Source: DATIJJ01 sp035478795 (lineage in GTDB: Bacteria; Pseudomonadota; Gammaproteobacteria; DSM-16500). Taken from it: DNA of 37,479 nt. Positions 8,612 through 15,786 of this stretch are shown here, piece by piece. Both the position numbers and the translations under genes were made by a program. The stretch lies in contig DATIJJ010000089.1 in the NCBI GenBank assembly GCA_035478795.1, forward strand, positions 1 to 37,479, in the 5' to 3' direction. Each line of letters begins with the position of its first letter. The first letter of the stretch is position 1. The notes beneath the pieces were generated by a model. It ran no database searches. It was not told where the DNA came from and saw only the letters and a list, made by a program, of their open reading frames with translations.

Positions 8612-9392
8612 GGCCCTTTCCTTTTATGCTGTAAAGTGTCTGGATAATCGCCTCATCACTGGCATTATCCGCCAAAAAAATGGTCTGAAACCCGACTGTT
8701 TTCGCAAGATCCACCAGGCGTTGACTGACCACAATGAGCGTCATATCAGTCAGCATGGCCTGATTTTCAGGGCCCACTATCGCCATCAAATTATGCAGGC
8801 TTTCGAAGGAGGTGCAAACTGTTATATCAATCTTTTTTTGCCGGATCTTTTCAACCGTTTGGTGAATATCATTGTAAACCGGGACCACCCGTCGATAGAC
8901 AGGTAACTGTTCGACAATCGCACCGCGTGCTGCAAGCGTCCTTGCAAGCGTATCACGACCGCCTTCACCCGAAACCCGTAAAACCGTTTGCTGTTCCATC
9001 CGGCTAAAAACCGGGAGAGCAAGCAACCCTTCACTCGTCCAATGCGTCTTTGGATAAATCACATCCTGCACACCGGCTACTTGCAATAAGGCTGCCGTAC
9101 TCTGACCCACGGCTGCAATCCGTGTCGTTTTTGCAAGCGTGCCGAGCTTCGGCAAGCCATATTCAACTGCCCGCGGACTGATGAAGATCACCCAGTCATA
9201 CGCATCGGTATTATTGAGACTCACGACTTCTTTTGATGAAGGAGCAAACTCGATAACAGGCAGGTACACGGTTGAACCGCCGAGCTGCCTGATTTTCTCA
9301 CACAAACGCTCGCCTTCCGGATAAGGACGTGTGACCAGAACACCCATGTTGTCGAGATCAGGCATCGATGGCATCCAGAAGGGGTCTTGCAC
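8601..9392 (-). CDS. hemD: Uroporphyrinogen-III synthase
   Basis: Closes and inverts ring D of hydroxymethylbilane to give uroporphyrinogen III. The protein shows the loosely conserved HemD pattern: GVLVTRPYPEGERLCEKI near the start, VIFISPRAVEYGL, IAAVGQSTAALL and, towards the end, VCTSFESLHNLM followed by LIVVSQRLVDLAKTVGF. Together these are the two Rossmann-like lobes. The longest start is GTG 9392 (263 residues), overlapping the hemC end by 35 bases. ATG codons at 9374, 9365 and 9347 are also possible, and none has a clear ribosome binding site. The family homology begins near the last of these, so the N-terminus is uncertain. Confidence 0.9.
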   Translation of the reverse strand: MQDPFWMPSMPDLDNMGVLVTRPYPEGERLCEKIRQLGGSTVYLPVIEFAPSSKEVVSLNNTDAYDWVIFISPRAVEYGLPKLGTLAKTTRIAAVGQSTAALLQVAGVQDVIYPKTHWTSEGLLALPVFSRMEQQTVLRVSGEGGRDTLARTLAARGAIVEQLPVYRRVVPVYNDIHQTVEKIRQKKIDITVCTSFESLHNLMAIVGPENQAMLTDMTLIVVSQRLVDLAKTVGFQTIFLADNASDEAIIQTLYSIKGKGHVR

Positions 9393-10284
9393 CCTGCCGC
9401 ACTAATTCTTCTGCAACGGCAACCCCCAATGTATCCGGTGCCAGCGCACTGCCCGTTAATTCTGCACGAAGCAGAACAGTACCACGAGGATTGGCCACAA
9501 GACCCCGCAATCTCAATTGATCATCTTGCCATTCTGCGTAAGCGGCAATGGGAACATGGCATCCGCCCCCCAGATGACGACACATCGCACGTTCTGCCAA
9601 TACGCATGACCGGGTACGCCCGTCATTCAATGGCGCAATCCGTTCGAGGGTTTCCTGATCATCCACCCGGCATTCGATCCCGAGGACCCCCTGACCCGCC
9701 GCCGGTAACATCTCATCCAGTGTCATGAATGACCGGATCCGATCAGAAAGCCCCAGTCGTTTCAGGCCCGCTGCGGCCAGGATAATCGCTGCATACTGAC
9801 CTTCGTCCAGTTTCGATAATCGTGTCTGGATATTGCCACGCAAAAAATGCGTTTCAAGCTGTGGCTGACTGGCCAATAACTGACTTTGCCGACGTAAACT
9901 GGATGTCCCGACCATGGCCTTCTCCGGTAAATCACGCGCGGATGAATAGTGATTCGAAACAAACGCATCGCGTGGATCTTCCCGTTCAGACAGGGCACCG
10001 ATACACAATCCTTCGGGCAATACCATGGGCACATCTTTCATGGAATGAACCGCAATGTCTGCCCGCCCGTCAAACAGGGCTTCTTCCAGTTCCTTAACAA
10101 ACAAACCCTTGCCGCCCACTTTATACAATGGCATGGATAACAATTGATCCGCCGACGTGGTCACGCCAAGCAGCGTCACGGCAAGCTTCGGATGATTTTT
10201 TTCGAGTTGGGTCTTGACCCACGTGGCTTGCCACAGTGCGAGGGGACTTTCCCGGGTAGCAATCACCAGTGTCTTTTTCTTCAT
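9358..10284 (-). CDS. hemC: Hydroxymethylbilane synthase (porphobilinogen deaminase)
   Basis: Joins four porphobilinogen molecules into hydroxymethylbilane in haem synthesis. The 308-residue protein has IATRESPLALWQA at the start, HSMKDVP with catalytic Asp84, GTSSLRRQSQL, FLRGNIQTRL and HLGGGCHVPIAAYA. The last motif contains Cys242, the attachment site of the dipyrromethane cofactor; both numbers match the E. coli enzyme. It is the first gene of the minus-strand unit hemC-hemD-hemX-hemY-fmt-rsmB-guaC. The intergenic region upstream holds an imperfect palindrome, and a TAGAAT (TATTCTA complement, 10316-10322) could serve as its -10. The -35 is poor. Confidence 0.96.
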   Translation of the reverse strand: MKKKTLVIATRESPLALWQATWVKTQLEKNHPKLAVTLLGVTTSADQLLSMPLYKVGGKGLFVKELEEALFDGRADIAVHSMKDVPMVLPEGLCIGALSEREDPRDAFVSNHYSSARDLPEKAMVGTSSLRRQSQLLASQPQLETHFLRGNIQTRLSKLDEGQYAAIILAAAGLKRLGLSDRIRSFMTLDEMLPAAGQGVLGIECRVDDQETLERIAPLNDGRTRSCVLAERAMCRHLGGGCHVPIAAYAEWQDDQLRLRGLVANPRGTVLLRAELTGSALAPDTLGVAVAEELVRQGARPLLDAIDA

Positions 10285-10315
10285 ACATCAACTCTTTCTC
10301 GGCATTATCGCGGCG

Positions 10316-10363
10316 TATTCTAACAGAAAACCCTTTGAGGGCGCTCTGTTTTACGTCAGAATA
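10316..10363. promoter_or_regulatory. Imperfect palindrome between divergent hemC and SpeE-like gene
   Basis: The sequence reads symmetrically from outside inwards: TATTCT (10316-10321) with AGAATA (10358-10363), AACAGA (10322-10327) with TCTGTT (10345-10350), and CCCT with AGGG at the centre. The outer arms resemble -10 elements on opposite strands. It may be a shared divergent promoter/operator, or a hairpin. No regulator can be named. Confidence 0.4.
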
Positions 10364-10388
10364 AGGCCAGCCTTTTGAGGAACTTTTT

Positions 10389-11003
10389 ATGACACAACCC
10401 TTGCCGGATCAAGACGATCTGATTTATCGCGAAATGATGACACACATTCCCCTCTTCACCCACAGAAACCCCGAAACCGTGGCCATCATGGATGAAAACA
10501 ACCCTGGTCTCGCTGAAGAAGCGCTCAAACATAAAACCGTCCGGACGATCTGGCAACGAAAGACATCCGCAGATGAAAGGTTAAACGATTCCCGCATCCA
10601 GGTTTTTAATAATGACCCGGATGATTTTTTTTCCCAAATAAAAAAAGAATCCCTCGATATTCTGATTATTGGCGATCTTTGGAAAAAAAATGTGGCGGAT
10701 TGCCTGAATGCCTTGCATGCAGATGGATTCTACATTCAGTTATGTGAATCGTCTCATGATCTCGCTGCCTTAAAAAATCATCAGCAGATACTTCGATCGG
10801 CCGGATTCAGCGATGTGTTACCACTCAATTTTCCAGGTGCCGCCGGTTGGCGTACGGCGATGATGGCGGTAAAAGAAGGCACCATCAGACATCCACGCGA
10901 AAAAGATATTTTTAATAAATCCTTTTCGACCCATTATTATAATCTGGACATGCACAGGGCCGCATTTGCCCTGCCTGAATTCATGCGCACGGAACTGGCT
11001 TGA
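10389..11003 (+). CDS. Spermidine synthase-like protein lacking active-site motifs
   Basis: A 204-residue relative of polyamine aminopropyltransferases (SpeE). Both ends of the catalytic domain are clearly recognisable: LIYREMMTHIPLFTH (11-25) corresponds to the FIYHEMMTHVPL region, and THYYNLDMHRAAFALPEFM (181-199) to the C-terminal YYNPxIHxAAFALP. The middle has lost the family's hallmarks. The GGGDG loop is replaced by MDENNPG (34-40), and the D-x-TDP-x-GP substrate loop by GDLWKKN (95-101). The N-terminal beta domain of SpeE is also absent. It is therefore probably not an aminopropyltransferase; a pseudoenzyme role is inferred. The ribosome binding site (GAGGA, 7 bases) is good and the frame is intact, so it is not an obvious pseudogene. 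ubiK follows after 8 bases. Confidence 0.75.
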   Translation: MTQPLPDQDDLIYREMMTHIPLFTHRNPETVAIMDENNPGLAEEALKHKTVRTIWQRKTSADERLNDSRIQVFNNDPDDFFSQIKKESLDILIIGDLWKKNVADCLNALHADGFYIQLCESSHDLAALKNHQQILRSAGFSDVLPLNFPGAAGWRTAMMAVKEGTIRHPREKDIFNKSFSTHYYNLDMHRAAFALPEFMRTELA

Positions 11004-11011
11004 GAGGCTAT

Positions 11012-11269
11012 ATGAAAAAACCTGATTTTTTAAACGACCTTCGCAAAAAATTGTTGGACGCATTACCAGACAGCGCAGAAACTTTCAAAAAAGATATCGA
11101 AAAAAATTTTCGCGTCGTGCTGCAAAATGCGTTTACCAGACTCGATCTTGTCACTCGTGAAGAATTTGATGCGCAGACGAAAGTGCTTGCACGCAGTCGG
11201 AAAAAAATCGAAGCACTTGAGAAAAAAGTTGACGAGATGGAAAAAAATAGCAGAGAAAAAAATAAGTAA
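11012..11269 (+). CDS. ubiK: UbiK-like ubiquinone biosynthesis accessory factor (BMFP domain)
   Basis: Small coiled-coil protein of 85 residues, of the YqiC/UbiK family. These proteins bind membranes and assist the Ubi complex under aerobic conditions. The family pattern is visible: an N-terminal amphipathic helix, then KDIEKNFRVVLQNAFTRLDLVTREEFDAQTKVLARSR followed by a C-terminal heptad coiled coil (EALEKKVDEME). The ATG at 11012 has GAGAGG just upstream. The TTG at 11000 is in frame but lacks a spaced site. It is probably cotranscribed with the SpeE-like gene. Confidence 0.85.
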   Translation: MKKPDFLNDLRKKLLDALPDSAETFKKDIEKNFRVVLQNAFTRLDLVTREEFDAQTKVLARSRKKIEALEKKVDEMEKNSREKNK

Positions 11270-11285
11270 CTGTTCAATATTCCTG

Positions 11286-11333
11286 AGAAACGTCATTGCG
11301 AGGGGCGCCTTATGCAACGAAGCAGAATGGCGA
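11286..11333. repeat. Degenerate dispersed-repeat relic
   Basis: ACGTCATTGCGAGG followed about 15 bases later by ACGAAGCAGAATGG resembles the common interspersed palindromic repeat of many proteobacterial intracellular lineages (CGTCATTGCGAGG ... CGAAGCAATCC). Only one degraded copy is present. It lies at the left edge of the AT-rich cassette. Confidence 0.45.
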
Positions 11334-11343
11334 ACCTGTTTTT

Positions 11344-11403
11344 ATGAAATTAAATTTACAATTGGCTATTGCATTATTTTTCTATTTAATTCAAGCTGCA
11401 TGA
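11344..11403 (+). other. Possible 19-residue leader-like ORF
   Basis: A short frame encoding MKLNLQLAIALFFYLIQAA and then a stop. It has a Lys near the start, a hydrophobic core and an A-x-A-like end, as in a signal peptide. No clear ribosome binding site precedes it. It may be a remnant of an exported protein gene or a chance frame in AT-rich DNA. Confidence 0.25.
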
Positions 11404-11473
11404 TATTTATTTTTTAAACACGTCGATAGCGACAACCCTGCCAAAGTCTCCTCGTGCTTCTCAAAAGATGCTC

Positions 11474-11502
11474 TTTAATCTGACCTCAATGCACTTTATA
11501 AT
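11474..11502 (+). promoter_or_regulatory. Candidate sigma70 promoter for the AT-rich cassette
   Basis: TTTAAT, 17 bases, then a perfect TATAAT (11497-11502), about 80 bases upstream of the ATG at 11585. The -10 is consensus and the -35 is weak. In A+T-rich DNA such matches also arise by chance. Confidence 0.4.
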
Positions 11503-11584
11503 TTGATTTTTGCATGGCTACATAGACCCGAATTTTTGTTGGTTTATTGATGTTAATTTTTTTAAACGTGTGTGGGAATATAAA

Positions 11585-12823
11585 ATGAAAATTCGACTCC
11601 ATTACCTGGCAATCATTTTATTGATAATGGCTAACAGATCTTTCGCAGATGACTTTAGTGGTGAATGGATTTGGCCGGATAGTGATTTTTTAAATTCTAT
11701 TCAGATCAATGTGCGGGATTATAATAATGGGAACAATTTATCTGGACAAGCCAAAAATCGATATGGATTTATTTATATTAATGGTGGATACAATGAGAAT
11801 AGTATTAGCCTTATATTGAAATCTAACGAGAGAAAAGAGAATTGTCCTTTATGGGTTAATCTAATTGCTTCATGTCAGGATACTGGCTGCACAACAATGC
11901 ATGGCATATGGTATGACAGTAATCATTTGATGGGCGATCTAACATTAATAAAAAATGATAAAAAATTTTATATCAGCTCTCCATCACCTGGCTCCATTTT
12001 TTTAATTGACACACAATCAGCTATGCCCCAACTAAGTTTTACAGTACATAATCCGTATTCGCTAACTTTATTTCAGTGGTCTTTGAAAGTAGGGTTCCAT
12101 TGGAAGCGTGGAAGAGTGAATGCTAAATTACCTGTTGTAGATACCAATACAAATGATTATGAGCCTGATTTTAGTCAGTGGAAAATTATTGGCGGGAATC
12201 TTAATGTAACCGTAAAATATAATCCTTCAAGTCTCGCTAATAAAATTGCTACCGCCAATTATAAAATTTATGGAACAAATCCAGGAAAATCTTTAATTGA
12301 TCTTGAAATCAATGATCCAATTCTGTCAAAAATTGCATGCGTTGAAAGTGGGTACCGCCAATTTGATGCGCCGCGCGAGAACGGCCATGGGCTGCCTCTT
12401 ATTGGAGTAGATGAAAAAGGACAAAAAAAAGGAGGTATTGGGATTATGCAGGTCATTTATAAAAAATATACCTCAGAAACTCTTTGGGACTGGCGTTACA
12501 ACATAAAAGCAGGGATAGATAAATTGAATGATAAACGTAAAAAAGCAGATCGATTATATATTAATGAAAGAGACCGATTAAATGCTGAAAGAAAAAAATC
12601 AGGATTGCCTCCCTGTCCTTCAGGTATTCCTTATCCTTTAACGGCTGATCAGCTGACAAGAGAGAGCATTCGTCGATATAATTACGGAGTTGAGTATCGC
12701 TGGGAGCCACGTGATGGAAAAAATTGCTCTGGAAAATGGGTTATTTCGCCATCTTGCGTTAGGCATTCTTTAGATGGCTGCGATCCGGATTACGTCAATA
12801 AAGTACTACAATGTTCTATCTGA
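11585..12823 (+). CDS. Exported protein with lytic-transglycosylase-like (SLT) domain
   Basis: A 412-residue secreted or periplasmic protein. Residues 1-21 are a signal peptide (MKIR, hydrophobic core, RSFA). A beta-rich N-terminal half of unknown family (about 22-235) contains several Cys. The C-terminal part has SLT-like motifs: KIACVESGYRQF (249-260) with Glu254 at the catalytic ES position, GIGIMQV (284-290), WDWRYNIKAGIDKL (301-314) and RRYNYGVEY (363-371). Cleavage of peptidoglycan is therefore plausible. The ATG at 11585 has GGGA 7 bases upstream; a longer frame from 11510 lacks a start signal. Codon use is A+T-rich, unlike the neighbouring housekeeping genes, which suggests acquisition. 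The next exported gene begins 10 bases after its stop. Confidence 0.75.
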   Translation: MKIRLHYLAIILLIMANRSFADDFSGEWIWPDSDFLNSIQINVRDYNNGNNLSGQAKNRYGFIYINGGYNENSISLILKSNERKENCPLWVNLIASCQDTGCTTMHGIWYDSNHLMGDLTLIKNDKKFYISSPSPGSIFLIDTQSAMPQLSFTVHNPYSLTLFQWSLKVGFHWKRGRVNAKLPVVDTNTNDYEPDFSQWKIIGGNLNVTVKYNPSSLANKIATANYKIYGTNPGKSLIDLEINDPILSKIACVESGYRQFDAPRENGHGLPLIGVDEKGQKKGGIGIMQVIYKKYTSETLWDWRYNIKAGIDKLNDKRKKADRLYINERDRLNAERKKSGLPPCPSGIPYPLTADQLTRESIRRYNYGVEYRWEPRDGKNCSGKWVISPSCVRHSLDGCDPDYVNKVLQCSI

Positions 12824-12833
12824 GGAAGTGATA

Positions 12834-13583
12834 ATGTCGATACTCAAAAAAATAGCAACACTCATCCTGGCAATCATCATTTTCTCCCAGCCTGTTTTTG
12901 CTTTGGACTCTGACGAAGAAACCCATATCTACCAGGACGTAGAAATAAAAAGTGTTGACAATGAAATAACTCTTTATAAATCCCAATTTATCCAAAACCC
13001 TATTCGACCTGATCTTCCAAAAGTTCCAAAAATTTTAGATAAAATAACATCGATTAATATAAATGCATTACATGTACCTGAAGAAGCCTGTTTTGATATT
13101 GATGCAACGTTATGCACTGAATATTCAAAAGCTGACAATAGCAAATGCTTTGATAAATGCATAACTGATGGGCCAGACTTTGTGACTTATGACGAAAAAA
13201 ATGGCATTCTTTTTGTATCCGCACAATCGGATATGGGTGGCACAGGAGGAACGCCTGAATTTATATTTTCTGTTGATCCAACAAAAAATAAAATCAACTA
13301 TCTTAATACGACTGTATCACCCTATGATGCGCACCTGTCTCCAGACGGAAACAATATTGCATTTGAAAGTGCATGGGGTGACCTTCATATTATGAACACG
13401 AAAACAGGTGAGTTAACAGAAATTCCAAATGGAAAAAAATTCAAAAACGAAAAAGGATGCGCGCTGGATTTTATTAAGTGGATAAATGGAAATGAGCTTG
13501 AATATAACGAAAACCATTGCAGCAACTATTCAAGAACAGGCGAAAACAAAACATTTAATCTTATAACTCATTCGATTAAATAG
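12834..13583 (+). CDS. Exported protein with beta-propeller-like (PD40) repeat
   Basis: A 249-residue exported protein, function unknown. The signal peptide is about 1-23 (MSILKKIA, hydrophobic core, QPVFA). The mature part includes four Cys in a cluster (ACFDID, LCTEYS, KCFDKC). A repeat of the TolB/WD40-like kind reads SPYDAHLSPDGNNIAFES followed by LHIMNTKTGELTEI. It is too short for a full propeller, with perhaps two or three blades. GAGGA lies 7 bases before the ATG at 12834. Spacing and shared A+T-rich codon use place it in one unit with the SLT-domain gene, and the pair may act together in the envelope or be secreted. Confidence 0.65.
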   Translation: MSILKKIATLILAIIIFSQPVFALDSDEETHIYQDVEIKSVDNEITLYKSQFIQNPIRPDLPKVPKILDKITSININALHVPEEACFDIDATLCTEYSKADNSKCFDKCITDGPDFVTYDEKNGILFVSAQSDMGGTGGTPEFIFSVDPTKNKINYLNTTVSPYDAHLSPDGNNIAFESAWGDLHIMNTKTGELTEIPNGKKFKNEKGCALDFIKWINGNELEYNENHCSNYSRTGENKTFNLITHSIK

Positions 13584-13882
13584 TCGCTTTGCCATTCGCC
13601 CGAGCACAGAAAATCATTGATAAACACGCCAATATGGACCAACCCAGGCTAAGTCAAAAAGTTGCTGCTTAAAGTGCTGCAAATAACTGCAGCCTGTCAC
13701 CCAGCAAAATTTTTGCTCACTTTATTCGACTGATCATTATATTTGGCAACACTATGGCCGAATATGATGATATTCGGCTAACGACATGCCGAATATATGG
13801 ATTTTTAAAGCTTTACAACAATTCATCAAACGATATATCTTTCCTCCCAACCACTCAGACGCAAATGGAATAACCCCAACCC
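13584..13882. other. Intergenic region between the cassette and parE
   Basis: About 300 bases with no coding frame of note. It contains the GCCGAATAT operator-like palindrome and an A+T-rich stretch before parE. No clear terminator follows the upstream cassette. Confidence 0.6.
13757..13796. promoter_or_regulatory. Operator-like palindrome with third half-site upstream of parE
   Basis: GCCGAATAT, four bases (GATG), ATATTCGGC form a perfect 9-bp inverted repeat at 13757-13778. A third direct half-site GCCGAATAT follows at 13788-13796. The cluster lies about 90-125 bases before the parE start. Such spacing is typical of repressor binding sites, and a small hairpin is the alternative. Confidence 0.5.
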
Positions 13883-15775
13883 ATGAAATCAAACCAGTAT
13901 AATGCTGAATCGATTGAAGTATTAAGCGGTCTGGAGCCTGTCAGACGGCGTCCAGGCATGTATACAGACACCACCAACCCGAACCATCTCGCACGCGAAG
14001 CGATCGATAACAGCGTCGATGAAGCCATGGAAGGGCATGCGTCATCGCTTCAGGTGACACTTTACAAGGATGGGTCGCTCGATGTGACAGACAATGGCCG
14101 CGGCATGCCGGTCGATATTCATCCGGAAGAAGGATTGAGCGGCGTCGAATTGATTTTGACAAAATTGCATAGCGGGGCGAAATTCTCGAATAAACAATAC
14201 CGTTTTTCAGGCGGATTGCACGGGGTCGGTATTTCAGTGGTGAATGCCCTGTCCAAATCGCTCGATGTCCATATCAAACGGGATGGTGCGCTTTATCACA
14301 TTCAATTTCGGGATGGCGAAAAATCCTCTGAACTCAAAAAAATCGGCACGGTCAATAAACGGGATACCGGCACCAGCATCCGCTTTTTACCGAATGAAAA
14401 ATATTTTGATTCGTCCCGGTTTGCTGTCAATAAATTGAAACATACCCTGCGTGCGAAAGCCGTTCTCTGCCCGGGCTTGCATGTCTCATTTCATGATGAA
14501 CACACCGGCGAAACAGAAGAATGGCATTATGAAAATGGATTGCCGAATTATTTGATCGAAGCGATTGGAAACGCCGAACACATTCCGGCAGAACCTTTTG
14601 TCGGATCGTTTGCAGGCAATACAGAAGCCGTCGACTGGGCTACATTGTGGCTGCCGGAAGAGGGTGAAATCATTGCAGAAAGTTACGTCAATCTTATTCC
14701 GACCCCGCAGGGTGGCACACACGTGAATGGCTTTCGTTTGGGATTATTGGAAGCCTTGCGTGAATTTTGTGAATTTCGAAATTTATTACCACGCGGTGTC
14801 AAACTCGCACCGGAAGATATCTGGGACCGTTGCGCGCATATTATTTCCGTCAAACTGCACGATCCACAATTTTCAGGGCAAACAAAAGAACGTTTATCGT
14901 CACGCGAATGTGCGAGTTTTGTGTCGGGTGTCGTAAAAGATTCCTTCGGATTATGGCTCAATCAAAATGTGTCAGTCGGTGAAAGTCTTGCGAATTTTGC
15001 TATTTTAAATGCACAAAAACGCATGAAAGCCGCACAAACTGTCGTGCGAAAAAAAGTGACATCAGGACCGGCTCTCCCTGGCAAACTCGTCGATTGCACA
15101 ATGCAGGATGTCAAACGTACGGAATTATTTTTAGTGGAAGGCGATTCGGCAGGCGGTTCTGCGAAGCAGGCGCGCAATCGGGAATTTCAGGCGATCATGC
15201 CGCTTCGAGGCAAAATTCTGAATACATGGGAAGTGGATTCCACACAGGTGCTGGCTTCCCAGGAAGTGCATGATATTTCCGTTGCGATCGGGATTGAGCC
15301 TGGACACCCTGATTTAACCGGATTGCGTTATGGAAAAATTTGTATTCTGGCGGACGCCGATTCGGATGGTTCACACATTGCAACATTACTCTGTGCGTTA
15401 TTCGTCAAACATTTCAGGCCTCTCGTTCAGGCAGGACATGTGCATGTTGCCATGCCGCCCCTGTTTCGCATTGATCATGGCAAGGATGTGTATTACGCGC
15501 TGGATGCCGCTGAAAAACAGGGCATTCTCGATCGCATTGCGGCTGAAAATAAAAAAAGTAAAACCAACGTCATTCGCTTCAAGGGATTGGGTGAAATGAA
15601 TCCACTGCAGTTACGTGAAACGACGATGGACCCCAACACGCGTCGTCTGGTTCAACTGACTCTGGCTGAAGCGGACAACACCGATAAAATGCTCGATATG
15701 CTGCTCGGTAAAAAACGCGCGCAAGATCGTAAAACCTGGCTGGAAGAAAAAGGCAATCTGGTCGAAATCCATTAA
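13883..15775 (+). CDS. parE: DNA topoisomerase IV subunit B
   Basis: ATPase subunit of topoisomerase IV, which decatenates daughter chromosomes. At 630 residues it is the same length as E. coli ParE. The N-terminal GHKL ATPase shows LAREAIDNSVDEA (about 36-48), VTDNGRGMPVD (about 68-78) and GGLHGVGISVVNAL. The TOPRIM domain shows LVEGDSAGGSA, PLRGKILNTWEV and DADSDGSHIATL. The C-terminal segment with KGLGEMNPLQL completes the subunit. No ribosome binding site is obvious before the ATG at 13883. parC begins 11 bases downstream. The PLRGK...DADSDG and short-length pattern distinguish it from GyrB. Confidence 0.96.
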   Translation: MKSNQYNAESIEVLSGLEPVRRRPGMYTDTTNPNHLAREAIDNSVDEAMEGHASSLQVTLYKDGSLDVTDNGRGMPVDIHPEEGLSGVELILTKLHSGAKFSNKQYRFSGGLHGVGISVVNALSKSLDVHIKRDGALYHIQFRDGEKSSELKKIGTVNKRDTGTSIRFLPNEKYFDSSRFAVNKLKHTLRAKAVLCPGLHVSFHDEHTGETEEWHYENGLPNYLIEAIGNAEHIPAEPFVGSFAGNTEAVDWATLWLPEEGEIIAESYVNLIPTPQGGTHVNGFRLGLLEALREFCEFRNLLPRGVKLAPEDIWDRCAHIISVKLHDPQFSGQTKERLSSRECASFVSGVVKDSFGLWLNQNVSVGESLANFAILNAQKRMKAAQTVVRKKVTSGPALPGKLVDCTMQDVKRTELFLVEGDSAGGSAKQARNREFQAIMPLRGKILNTWEVDSTQVLASQEVHDISVAIGIEPGHPDLTGLRYGKICILADADSDGSHIATLLCALFVKHFRPLVQAGHVHVAMPPLFRIDHGKDVYYALDAAEKQGILDRIAAENKKSKTNVIRFKGLGEMNPLQLRETTMDPNTRRLVQLTLAEADNTDKMLDMLLGKKRAQDRKTWLEEKGNLVEIH

Positions 15776-15786
15776 ACGAGGCACAC

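Larger units (their letters stand above)
11270..11584. other. Intergenic region before the AT-rich cassette
   Basis: About 315 bases without a convincing gene. It holds a degenerate dispersed-repeat relic near its left end, a 19-codon frame (11344-11403) reading like an isolated signal peptide, and a promoter candidate at 11474-11502. Base composition becomes A+T-rich from about 11335 onward. Confidence 0.6.

Noticed and set aside
11008..11277. 89-codon minus-strand frame opposite ubiK
   Set aside because: Ser/Phe-rich translation produced by reading a Lys/Glu-rich coiled-coil gene backwards.
13741..13800. Possible intrinsic terminator after the AT-rich cassette
   Set aside because: The palindrome has no following T-run and lies about 170 bases past the stop, so an operator is a better reading.
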